Source: Thermopetrobacter sp.
GTDB taxonomy: Bacteria > Pseudomonadota > Alphaproteobacteria > Rhizobiales > Aestuariivirgaceae
Reading direction: 5' to 3'
Length of the DNA: 5,169 nt
NCBI GenBank assembly: GCA_011374735.1
Contig: DRPD01000292.1
Span: 1-5,169, forward strand
Part shown: piece after piece, positions 1-5,169 of the stretch
How the letters are laid out: every line of letters starts with the position of its first letter
Numbering within the stretch: position 1 is the stretch's first letter
Translations under genes and position numbers: made by a program
The notes under the pieces: generated by a model
Told to the model about the DNA's origin: nothing
Seen by the model: the letters and a program-made list of their open reading frames with translations, nothing else
The model's database searches: none

Positions 1-394
1 CCAGAGTGGGACTTTCCCAGTCGTCCTCCACGAAGCGGATATCATGCAGCATGGGGTCGATGCCGATGGCATAGAGCGAGCCCAGATACAGCTCCTGCAG
101 GTCGTCCGGCGAGGGCTTGAGAATGACCTGATACTGGTAATAGTGCTGCAGGCGGTTGGGATTCTCGCCATAGCGGCCGTCGGCCGGGCGGCGCGAGGGC
201 TGCACGTAGGCGGCGCGCCACGGCTTCGGCCCGATGGCCCGCAAGGTGGTGGCCGGATGAAAGGTGCCGGCGCCCACTTCCTTGTCATAGGGTTGCAGGA
301 TCACCGCGCCTTTGGTCGCCCAGTAGTCATGGAGGGCGAGGATCAGATCCTGAAACGACCGGGAAGGGTCGAGGGGCCGTCGGGTGTCGCTCAT
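1..394 (-). CDS. glyQ: Glycyl-tRNA synthetase alpha subunit, N-terminal part (gene continues beyond the window)
   Basis: GlyQ is the alpha subunit of the bacterial alpha2beta2 class II glycyl-tRNA synthetase. It carries the catalytic core that activates glycine with ATP in the cytoplasm and charges tRNA-Gly together with GlyS. Only the first 131 codons are present; the frame is open to position 1. The translation is unmistakable: residues [12 protein letters not shown], then [14 protein letters not shown], then [19 protein letters not shown], then [16 protein letters not shown], and finally [15 protein letters not shown], all hallmark GlyQ blocks in the expected order. The ATG at 394-392 is supported by a perfect GGAGG (405-401) six bases upstream and by an ATGA overlap with the stop of the preceding small gene, so translation is probably coupled. 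It is the last visible gene of the minus-strand operon starting near 1654; glyS would be expected next, outside the window. Confidence 0.97.
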   Translation of the reverse strand, partial: MSDTRRPLDPSRSFQDLILALHDYWATKGAVILQPYDKEVGAGTFHPATTLRAIGPKPWRAAYVQPSRRPADGRYGENPNRLQHYYQYQVILKPSPDDLQELYLGSLYAIGIDPMLHDIRFVEDDWESPTL

Positions 395-612
395 GAGTCG
401 CCTCCATTGGCGTCATCGGGGCGATAGACGCCGGTTTCGGGGTCTTTCTTCAATGTCACCGTCTTGCCGCTTTGCTTGCCGGTGACGCCGGCGCGGCGTT
501 TCTCGCCATCGCGGGCGCGTTCGCGCAGGCGGCGTTCGCGCTCGCGGAAAAACTTCAGGGTCATGACCACGAGCGCCACGAGCAGCAGGGCGATGACGAG
601 CTTGCCGAGCAT
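391..612 (-). CDS. Small single-pass membrane protein of unknown function, between the methyltransferase gene and glyQ
   Basis: The protein is 73 aa, and I do not recognise a named family. It has one hydrophobic N-terminal segment (about residues 5-21, [17 protein letters not shown]). A strongly basic, probably helical stretch follows ([19 protein letters not shown]), then a polar linker and a C-terminal patch [11 protein letters not shown]. This suggests an N-terminal membrane anchor with a cytoplasmic basic tail. The C-terminal patch is loosely like small membrane proteins ending in a CxxCxxYxP zinc motif, but here there are no cysteines (inference). The start is uncertain. ATG 612 puts the hydrophobic segment at the N-terminus. 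ATG 624 and GTG 669 are in-frame alternatives, and GTG 669 would overlap the upstream stop as GTGA. I prefer 612 because the 19 extra codons are rich in codons rare for this GC (ATA, ACA, TCA, GGG, CCA). No start has a good Shine-Dalgarno. Its TGA overlaps the glyQ ATG. Confidence 0.75.
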   Translation of the reverse strand: MLGKLVIALLLVALVVMTLKFFRERERRLRERARDGEKRRAGVTGKQSGKTVTLKKDPETGVYRPDDANGGDS

Positions 613-665
613 GGATGGAATCATCCCTGATGTCACATCTGTCGTCGCCGCGGTTGTGCCGGTTA

Positions 666-1412
666 TCACCGGTGCATGTCAACGCATGCGCCATGGCGCA
701 AGACGGCCTCGGCGCGTTCGGTGAAGCGGCCGTCCGCTTCATGCAGGACGAACGGCGGCAACAGCCGCAGCGGCGCGCGCTTGCCCTTGCGCGCGCCGAC
801 GATGACGCGAATGGCCGCTTTTTCCCGCTTCGGCTGAACGGGCAGCACGCGGACATCGCCGAAACGCCGGGCCAGGGCGGCGAGCACCTCAGGCAGGGCC
901 TCGGCGCGATGAATGAGGGTCAGGCCGCCGCCGTGGCGCAGCATGCGGGCCGCCGCCTTCAGCCAGTTTTCCAGCAGGTCGTCATCGGCCATGTGAGCGA
1001 TGGCGCGGCCCGCATCGGCCGGGGATTGGGCCGATGAATGGTCGAACCACGGAGGATTGGCCATCACGTGATCGAACCTTCCCTCCTTCAGCCCCAGCCG
1101 TTGCGGGTGCGCCGCATCACCGATTCGCAGCCGAAACCGTTCCGTCACGTCGTTGCGCGCCGCGTTCCATCGCGCCAGTTCCGCCATGTCCTCATCGATC
1201 TCAACGCCGGTGACGGTTGCGTCTTCAAGCCGCTTCAGCAGGCACAGCGCCGCCACCCCCGCCCCCGCGCCCAGCTCCAGCACCCGCGCGCCGGGCGGCG
1301 CGTTCACCGCCGCGGCCAGCAGCACGCTGTCCACCCCGGCGCGGAATCCCCTCGCCGGCTGGCGGATGTCGAGCGCGCCGCCCAAGAACTCGTCATCCGT
1401 GAACGTGGTCAC
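666..1412 (-). CDS. TrmN6-type SAM-dependent methyltransferase (tRNA1(Val) A37 N6-methyltransferase-like)
   Basis: This 248-aa protein matches the length and motif order of the YfiC/TrmN6 group (COG4123), whose E. coli member N6-methylates A37 of tRNA1(Val) using S-adenosylmethionine. Visible features are the family N-terminal block GFRAGVDSVLLA (22-33), SAM-binding motif I VLELGAGAGVAAL (44-56), the acidic ribose-binding loop VTGVEID (67-73), and the catalytic NPPW tetrad (119-122), typical of methylation on an exocyclic amino group of adenine. A proline- and basic-rich C-terminal strand region (KREKAAIRVIVGARKGKRAP) follows. The start is GTG at 1412-1410, overlapping the TGA of the upstream DUF2007 gene as GTGA, with AAGGA (1426-1422) nine bases upstream. 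The open frame continues well upstream but only as a shadow of the DUF2007 and ispB genes. Family assignment is firm; the exact tRNA target is inferred, since alphaproteobacterial members are often labelled only as methyltransferase. Confidence 0.9.
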   Translation of the reverse strand: MTTFTDDEFLGGALDIRQPARGFRAGVDSVLLAAAVNAPPGARVLELGAGAGVAALCLLKRLEDATVTGVEIDEDMAELARWNAARNDVTERFRLRIGDAAHPQRLGLKEGRFDHVMANPPWFDHSSAQSPADAGRAIAHMADDDLLENWLKAAARMLRHGGGLTLIHRAEALPEVLAALARRFGDVRVLPVQPKREKAAIRVIVGARKGKRAPLRLLPPFVLHEADGRFTERAEAVLRHGACVDMHR

Positions 1413-1654
1413 TCCAGGTGTTCCTTCAACTCGGCCAGCGCCAGGCGCGCCGCCGCCAGCTCCTCTTCGGCCACCGCCAGGCGGCGCGGGAAGGCGCCGA
1501 TGGAGCCTTCCACGGCGGCGAAATGCTGATCGAGCACGTATGATTCGATGCCCGCCTCGGCCAGCAGGTGCCGCGCATAGGAGAGCAGCACCAGATCGTT
1601 GGTTCTCAGGATCACGCGCATCGGCCTTGCGCATCCGCCCTTGCCTGTGGCCAT
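1409..1654 (-). CDS. DUF2007 domain protein (small, putative signal-transducing protein)
   Basis: This 81-aa cytoplasmic protein contains the DUF2007 pattern MRVILRTNDLVLLSYARHLL (residues 12-31), followed by AEAGIESYVLDQHFAAVEGSIGAFPRRLAV and a helical, acidic C-terminus (AEEELAAARLALAELKEHLE). The family is a small ferredoxin-like fold of unknown biochemical role, often annotated as a putative prokaryotic signal-transducing protein. Two starts are possible. ATG 1654 has a near-perfect AAGGAGG (1665-1659) but with only four bases of spacing. ATG 1621 (residue 12) is where family members usually begin but has only AAGG three bases away. I kept 1654 because of the strong ribosome-binding site. 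If the TATAAG at 1668-1663 is a -10 box, the mRNA would begin almost at the first ATG and 1621 would be favoured. It is the first gene of the operon leading to glyQ, and its TGA overlaps the methyltransferase GTG. Confidence 0.85.
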   Translation of the reverse strand: MATGKGGCARPMRVILRTNDLVLLSYARHLLAEAGIESYVLDQHFAAVEGSIGAFPRRLAVAEEELAAARLALAELKEHLE

Positions 1655-1670
1655 CTTTCCTCCTTATACC
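1641..1670 (+). promoter_or_regulatory. Candidate sigma70-type promoter for the polyprenyl diphosphate synthase gene
   Basis: TTGCCT (1641-1646, 4/6 to TTGACA) and TATACC (1665-1670, 4/6 to TATAAT) are separated by 18 bases. This would give a transcript starting near 1677 with a leader of about 22 bases before the ATG at 1699. It lies over the start of the divergent DUF2007 gene. This is a visual match only; alphaproteobacterial promoters are often poor matches to the consensus. Confidence 0.3.
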
Positions 1671-1698
1671 GGATCGGGGCCAACCGGGAACACATCGC

Positions 1699-2694
1699 AT
1701 GACACAGGACACGCAACACCGCGCCTCGCTCACGCCGCTGATGGAGCTGGTGGCGGCCGACATGGAGCGGATCAACGAGCTGATCCTCTCCTACGCGCGT
1801 TCGCACGTGGACACGGTGGAGGAGCTGGCCCGCCACCTGATCGATTCCGGCGGCAAGCGCATCCGGCCGATGGTGACGCTGGCCGCCGCCGCCCTGTTCG
1901 ACTACGACGGCGAGCTGCACATCCCGCTGGCCACGTCGGTGGAGTTCCTGCACACCGCCACCTTGCTGCACGACGACGTGGTGGACGAAAGCGACATGCG
2001 GCGCGGACGGAAGACGGCGCGGCTGATCTGGGGCAATCAGGCGACGGTGCTGGTGGGCGACTATCTGCTGGCCCAGACTTTCCGGATGATCGTGCGAACG
2101 GAACTGAAGCCGGCCTTGCGGCTGATGTCGGACACCGCGGCCATCCTGGCCGAAGGCGAGGTGTGGCAGCTGACCACCCAGCACGACGTCTCCACGTCGC
2201 TGGAAGACTACATGCGGGTGATCGAGGCGAAGACCGCCGCCCTGTTCGCGGCGGCCGCGGAGCTTGGGGCCATCGTCGCCGAGCGGCCGCAGGCGGAACG
2301 GGCGGCGCTGAACGCCTATGGCCACGCGCTGGGCATGGCCTTTCAGCTGGTGGACGACGCGCTGGACTATGCCGGCGAGACCGGCAGCCTGGGCAAGGCG
2401 GTGGGCGATGATTTCCGCGAGGGCAAGATCACCATGCCGGTGGTGCTGGCGCTGCAACGGGCGGCGGCGGACAGGACGTTTCTCATCGCGGCGCTGGAAG
2501 GGGGCGAGGCCGATGACGCCGCCTTCGCGCGGGCGCTGGAGATCATGCAACGCCATGACGCCATTACCGACACCATCGCGGAGGCGCGGAAATTCGGCCA
2601 GCGGGCCAGGGAGGCGTTGGCCGTCTTTGCCGAAAGCGCCGCGCGCGCAGCGCTCAGCGAAGCGGTGGATTTCTGCATCCAGCGGGTGAGCTGA
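1699..2694 (+). CDS. ispB: Long-chain trans-polyprenyl diphosphate synthase (octaprenyl/decaprenyl type)
   Basis: This 331-aa enzyme extends farnesyl diphosphate with isopentenyl diphosphate to make the polyprenyl side chain of ubiquinone. Alphaproteobacteria typically use a C50 chain; the product length cannot be read here. Class I isoprenyl synthase motifs are complete and ordered: GGKRIRP (51-57), first aspartate-rich motif DDVVD (92-96) within LLHDDVVDESDMRRG, the VLVGDYLLAQ block (117-126), the EGEVWQL block (152-158), KTAAL (178-182), and second aspartate-rich motif DDALD (219-223) followed by GKAVGDDFREGKITMP. Length fits the IspB/DdsA group. The start is ATG 1699, just before the family's usual N-terminus (TPLMELVAADMERINELI). 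Only a weak GGGAA lies upstream. The open frame extends far upstream, but that part is a shadow of the opposite-strand genes. It is divergent from the DUF2007 operon and convergent with rmuC. Cytoplasmic, with the lipid product passing to UbiA. Confidence 0.95.
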   Translation: MTQDTQHRASLTPLMELVAADMERINELILSYARSHVDTVEELARHLIDSGGKRIRPMVTLAAAALFDYDGELHIPLATSVEFLHTATLLHDDVVDESDMRRGRKTARLIWGNQATVLVGDYLLAQTFRMIVRTELKPALRLMSDTAAILAEGEVWQLTTQHDVSTSLEDYMRVIEAKTAALFAAAAELGAIVAERPQAERAALNAYGHALGMAFQLVDDALDYAGETGSLGKAVGDDFREGKITMPVVLALQRAAADRTFLIAALEGGEADDAAFARALEIMQRHDAITDTIAEARKFGQRAREALAVFAESAARAALSEAVDFCIQRVS

Positions 2695-2722
2695 TCCGGG
2701 TGTTCCGGATGGTATGTTCGAT

Positions 2723-2807
2723 TTTTCACAACCATTTGAATGTCAAGCACGGCCCTTTGGGCCGCCGCAAGGCGGTTTCATGCTTGACATTCAAATGGTT
2801 GTGAAAA
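2723..2807. repeat. Perfect 27-bp inverted repeat around a GC-rich 31-nt centre
   Basis: Positions 2723-2749 are the exact reverse complement of 2781-2807, with no mismatches. The arms are AT-rich and each contains a TTGACA hexamer (2784-2789 on the plus strand, mirrored on the minus strand at 2746-2741). The 31-nt centre can form one of two small GC stems: 2750-2755 with 2759-2764 around a TTT loop, or 2762-2766 with 2771-2775 around a GCAA (GNRA-type) tetraloop. They share bases 2762-2764, so both cannot form fully. The arms are longer than a normal intrinsic terminator and no clear T-tract follows on either strand. A small palindromic mobile repeat, a cruciform-forming site or a structured RNA are all possible. 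No target-site duplication is convincing. Confidence 0.85.
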
Positions 2808-2878
2808 GAATGGCAAAGAAGCGCCAATGGCGAAAACTCGCCATTGGCGCTTCTCTCAGAAATTAATACGCCATTCTT
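2806..2878 (-). terminator. Nested hairpin, candidate terminator for rmuC (possibly bidirectional)
   Basis: The inner stem is a perfect 17-bp match, 2817-2833 with 2838-2854, closing a 4-nt loop (AAAC on the plus strand). An outer 9-bp perfect stem pairs 2806-2814 with 2870-2878. Read on the minus strand, in the direction of rmuC, the inner stem is followed by a T-containing stretch (TTGCCATTCTTTTC) ending in TTTT after the outer stem, which suits an imperfect intrinsic terminator. Read on the plus strand, the sequence after the hairpin has no T-tract. It starts 74 bases beyond the rmuC stop. Pairing is certain; the terminator role is inferred. Confidence 0.5.
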
Positions 2879-2927
2879 GTTCCAGCCCTTGCCATGTGAA
2901 TGGCTATCTTGGGTTCGCGGGGGGCGA

Positions 2928-4091
2928 TCATTGGCCGCCCGGCTTCTGCGCGGTAACGAGTTCCTGACGGGCGTCGGCGGGTTCTTCGTCCAGCTCCAGT
3001 TGTTCGATCTTCTCGCCACGCCGGGCGATCTTGTTGGCGGAGGTGAGCATGCTGTCCAGTTCCCGCGCCGTGGTGGCGAACTGCCTTTGCATCTTCTCGG
3101 CGCGCTCCAGCAGGCGGCGCACATCCTGCAACAGCAGGCCCACCTCCTTCTGAATGAGATGAGCGGCGGAGCGCATGCGGGCATCCTTGATGACGGCCTG
3201 AATGGTCTGCACCATCAGCATCAGCACGTTGGGCGAGGCCAGAATGACCCGTTTCCGGTGAGCCCGGGCGATCAGTTCGGGGTGATTCTCATACAGCTCC
3301 GCGTAGATGGATTCGGCGGGCACGAACATGATCGCCGTATCGTGGGTTTCGCCGGGAATGAGGTATTTCGAGGCGATGTCATTGATGTGCTTGGTGATGT
3401 CGGTGCGCAGGGCGCGCAAGGCGGCGTCGCGTTCGGCCGGCGTTTCGGCGCGGCGCAACGCCTCGAAGGCTTCGAGCGGAAACTTGGCATCGATGACCAC
3501 CTTGCCGTCGCCTTCGGGCAGATGGATCACGCAATCGGGGCGGGCGTTGTTGGACAGGGTGCATTGAAAGGCATAGGCCGAGGCCGGCAGGGCATCGGTG
3601 ATGATGGCTTGCATGCGCGCCTGACCGAAGGCGCCGCGGGTCTGCTTGTCGGCCAGCACCCGTTGCAACGACACCACCTCGCCGGATAAGCGGGTGATGG
3701 TCTTTTGCGCCTCGTCGATGACGGCGAGACGCTCGGCCAGTGATTTCAGGTGCTGCGCGGTGCGCTCGCCCTGTTCGCTCAATCCCTGGCCGATGCGCAG
3801 CGACACGCTGTCCAGCCGTTCGGCCAGCAGGCGCGACAGATGGGTGTCGCGGGCGCTGGCGGCCTGGGCCTGTTGTTGCAGGTGGCCGCTCAGCTCGGCC
3901 AGCTGGCGTTGCAGGGCCTGGGCCCGTTCGGCCGCCTCGTGGCGTTCCAGGCGGCGGGCGCGGGCGGCGCGCCAGCTCAGCCAGACGGCGAGAATAAGCA
4001 GCGCCAGCATCAGCGCGGCCAGCGTGAGAAGCCCCTCGGCCAGGCTGACGGGGCGCTCGCCGATGTGGATGATGACGTCGTTCAGGCTCAT
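2928..4091 (-). CDS. rmuC: RmuC family DNA recombination protein
   Basis: This is a 387-aa RmuC protein. E. coli RmuC limits recombination at inverted repeats. The family has a predicted PD-(D/E)xK-like nuclease fold, but its biochemistry is not well established. Visible order: short N-terminus, one membrane segment (about 18-40, AEGLLTLAALMLALLILAVW), a long charged helical/coiled-coil region (about 41-135), then the RmuC domain (about 145-360). In that domain I see NNARPDCVIHLP (181-192, P185-D186), GKVVIDAKFPLEAFEA (196-211, D201-x-K203), which together fit a PD...DxK active site, then IMFVPAESIYAEL (254-266) and VILASPNVLMLMVQTI (282-297). The tail is acidic and disordered-looking. The start is ATG 4091, which places the membrane segment correctly; no strong Shine-Dalgarno precedes it. 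It lies 28 bp downstream of coaE, probably in the same transcript, and ends facing ispB. Confidence 0.95.
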   Translation of the reverse strand: MSLNDVIIHIGERPVSLAEGLLTLAALMLALLILAVWLSWRAARARRLERHEAAERAQALQRQLAELSGHLQQQAQAASARDTHLSRLLAERLDSVSLRIGQGLSEQGERTAQHLKSLAERLAVIDEAQKTITRLSGEVVSLQRVLADKQTRGAFGQARMQAIITDALPASAYAFQCTLSNNARPDCVIHLPEGDGKVVIDAKFPLEAFEALRRAETPAERDAALRALRTDITKHINDIASKYLIPGETHDTAIMFVPAESIYAELYENHPELIARAHRKRVILASPNVLMLMVQTIQAVIKDARMRSAAHLIQKEVGLLLQDVRRLLERAEKMQRQFATTARELDSMLTSANKIARRGEKIEQLELDEEPADARQELVTAQKPGGQ

Positions 4092-4119
4092 GACAAGGCG
4101 CAGTGTAGCGCGATTCGCC

Positions 4120-4716
4120 TCAGTGCGTCAGGGCGCGCAAACGGTGGTGGAGCTCCCGCACCTGCCGGCGGGTCTCCTCCGGCGGTCCGCCGTTGTCGAT
4201 CAGGAAATCGGCGCGACGGGCCTTTTCCCTCTCCGGCATCAGGCGTCGTTCCAGCGTTTCCAGATACGCGGCGGCGCCGCGGTCGCGCAAGCGTTGATGG
4301 CGGATCTCCAACGGCGCCGTCACCATGACGACCCTGTCCATGTCCGCATCCATGCCGGTTTCGAACAGCAGCGGGATTTCATGCACCACATATGCGTGGC
4401 CCTGCCGGCGCATCGTCTCGGCGAAGCGGCGCCGCCTTTCGGCCACCAGCGGATGAATCGCCGCTTCCAGTCGCTTCAGCCTCTCGTGATCGGTGGCGAC
4501 GATGGCGGCGAGGCGGGCGCGATCGACGCCGCCGTCGTCATCCAGCGCCTGCGGGAACAGGGCGGCGACGGCGGCGGCCCCCTCCCCTTCCGGCGCATAC
4601 AGTTCGTGCACCACGGCGTCGGCGTCGAACACCGGCACCCCCAGCTCGGCGAACATGGCCGCCACGGTGCTCTTGCCGGCCCCGGGCTGACCGGTCAGAC
4701 CCACGTTCAGCATCAT
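4120..4716 (-). CDS. coaE: Dephospho-CoA kinase
   Basis: CoaE phosphorylates the 3'-hydroxyl of dephospho-CoA with ATP, the last step of coenzyme A synthesis, in the cytoplasm. The 198-aa length is normal. Visible motifs are the N-terminal strand and Walker A loop VGLTGQPGAGKSTVA (5-19), the DADAVVHELY block (31-40) with the DxD seen across the family, the central HPLV motif, VVHEIPLLFETGMD in the CoA-binding/lid region, and VMVTAPLEIRHQRLRDR leading into the arginine-rich C-terminal part. The loop sequence GQPGAGKS differs from the more usual GSIGxGKS form but keeps the Gly-Lys-Ser core. The start is ATG 4716, overlapping the aroE stop as ATGA, with GAGG (4727-4724) seven bases upstream. ATG 4713 is one codon later and cannot be excluded. 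aroE-coaE adjacency is common in alphaproteobacteria and supports co-transcription. Confidence 0.96.
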   Translation of the reverse strand: MMLNVGLTGQPGAGKSTVAAMFAELGVPVFDADAVVHELYAPEGEGAAAVAALFPQALDDDGGVDRARLAAIVATDHERLKRLEAAIHPLVAERRRRFAETMRRQGHAYVVHEIPLLFETGMDADMDRVVMVTAPLEIRHQRLRDRGAAAYLETLERRLMPEREKARRADFLIDNGGPPEETRRQVRELHHRLRALTH

Positions 4717-5169
4717 GTTCCCGCCTCGATGTCGGCCGCCACCAGATCGTGCAGTTCCCGCGTCACCCGCGGGCGCACGCCGAACCATTTCTCGAAGCCC
4801 GGCACCGCCTGATGCAACAGCATGCCAAGCCCCGGCACGGTGCGCAGGCGGCGCGTTTCGGCGGCGCGCAGCAATCGGGTGCGCAAGGGCACATAGACGA
4901 TATCGGCGACGATAGCGTGGGCCGGCAACGCATCGAGCGGCAGATCGAGCGGTGGTTGACCGGTCATGCCCAGGGTGGTGGTGTTGACGAGCACATCGCT
5001 GCCGGGCAGCGCCCGCGATACATCGGACAGTGGCAGCGGCGTGACCGTCTCTCCCATGTCGCGGGCCAGATTTTCGGCCTTCGCCAATGTGCGATTCGCC
5101 ACCGTAACGGTTTTCACGTCGGCATCGAGCAACGCCGCGACGACGGCGCGGGCGGCGCCGCCGGCGCCG
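4713..5169 (-). CDS. aroE: Shikimate dehydrogenase (NADP+), C-terminal part; gene starts outside the window
   Basis: AroE reduces 3-dehydroshikimate to shikimate with NADPH, in the cytoplasmic shikimate pathway to aromatic amino acids. The last 151 residues are present, and the frame is open to the window edge, so the 5' substrate-binding half is missing. The fragment opens with the Rossmann dinucleotide loop GAGGAARAVVAALL, followed by TVTVANRTLAKAENLA, whose NRT motif is typical for NADP(H) selectivity. VLVNTTTLGMTGQPPLDLPL, then ADIVYVPLRTRLL, and the C-terminal PGLGMLLHQAVPGFEKWFG block are all standard AroE. An internal TTG at 5132 is not a real start because the upstream in-frame codons encode the Rossmann glycines. 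The gene ends in ATGA, overlapping the coaE start, so translational coupling is likely. Confidence 0.97.
   Translation of the reverse strand, partial: GAGGAARAVVAALLDADVKTVTVANRTLAKAENLARDMGETVTPLPLSDVSRALPGSDVLVNTTTLGMTGQPPLDLPLDALPAHAIVADIVYVPLRTRLLRAAETRRLRTVPGLGMLLHQAVPGFEKWFGVRPRVTRELHDLVAADIEAGT

Larger units (their letters stand above)
2695..2927. other. AT-rich structured intergenic region between convergent ispB and rmuC
   Basis: No credible gene lies here. Hand-counted G+C over 2711-2910 is about 47% (94/200), against about 65% in a sample of ispB (2161-2220). The gap holds a short 6-bp hairpin over the ispB stop (2694-2710), a long perfect inverted repeat (2723-2807), and a nested hairpin (2806-2878). 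A further GAATGGC at 2898-2904 is complementary to 2870-2876. Both flanking genes end here, so termination in both directions is the simplest expected role. Confidence 0.8.

Noticed and set aside
659..681. Five-bp palindrome (CCGGT / ACCGG) over the methyltransferase stop, and a TTGACA on the minus strand at 681-676, as a regulatory site for the small membrane gene
   Set aside because: The stem is short and likely by chance. No -10 box lies 16-18 bases from the TTGACA, and the region codes for the methyltransferase C-terminus.
1153..1698. Upstream extension of the ispB reading frame to an ATG at 1153
   Set aside because: The extra 182 residues are low-complexity Ala/Pro/Arg sequence antisense to the methyltransferase and DUF2007 genes. 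The conserved IspB N-terminus begins just after ATG 1699.
2694..2710. Six-bp hairpin (ATCCGG / CCGGAT) over the ispB stop with TTTTT at 2722-2726, as an ispB terminator
   Set aside because: The stem is short and the T-run begins more than ten bases after it, which does not fit an intrinsic terminator.
2723..2807. Integron attC site
   Set aside because: The arms are a perfect palindrome without the extrahelical bases of attC, and no core GTTRRRY / RYYYAAC pair is present.
2810..2866. An 18-codon plus-strand ORF (MAKKRQWRKLAIGASLRN), very basic, inside the nested hairpin
   Set aside because: Too short, without a good ribosome-binding site, and its sequence is dictated by the 17-bp stem. The candidate promoter at 2784-2811 would also start transcription downstream of its ATG.
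2844..3689. A 281-codon plus-strand open frame opposite rmuC
   Set aside because: It is a shadow of rmuC in high-GC DNA. The translation resembles no known protein, while the opposite strand gives a complete RmuC.

Overview
The window looks like housekeeping chromosome from a high-GC alphaproteobacterium, perhaps Rhodospirillales-like. The lineage is inferred from the aroE-coaE pair, from a DUF2007 / TrmN6-like methyltransferase / glyQ block facing a long-chain polyprenyl diphosphate synthase, and from G+C of about 65% in a coding sample counted by hand. The exact taxon cannot be read from the sequence.

Layout: (1) 1-1654, minus strand, four tightly packed genes read right to left: a DUF2007 protein, a TrmN6-type SAM methyltransferase, a small single-pass membrane protein, and the start of glyQ (glycyl-tRNA synthetase alpha, running out at position 1). 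Two junctions are 4-nt stop/start overlaps, so this is almost certainly one operon with translational coupling. (2) 1699-2694, plus strand, an ispB-type polyprenyl diphosphate synthase, divergent from block 1 across a 44-bp gap. (3) 2695-2927, a relatively AT-rich gap (about 47% G+C) between convergent genes. It is filled by a perfect 27-bp inverted repeat and then a nested hairpin with perfect 17-bp arms. (4) 2928-5169, minus strand, aroE (5' part outside the window), coaE and rmuC, again with a 4-nt aroE/coaE overlap.

The genes cover tRNA modification and charging, quinone side-chain synthesis, the shikimate pathway, the last step of CoA synthesis, and a recombination-associated protein. 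I found no defence system, CRISPR array, tRNA, rRNA or transposase gene. The only part that the genes do not explain is the structured gap at 2695-2927. It could be a bidirectional terminator, a small palindromic repeat element, or an unrecognised RNA. It is the best candidate for something undescribed, but the sequence alone does not prove function.
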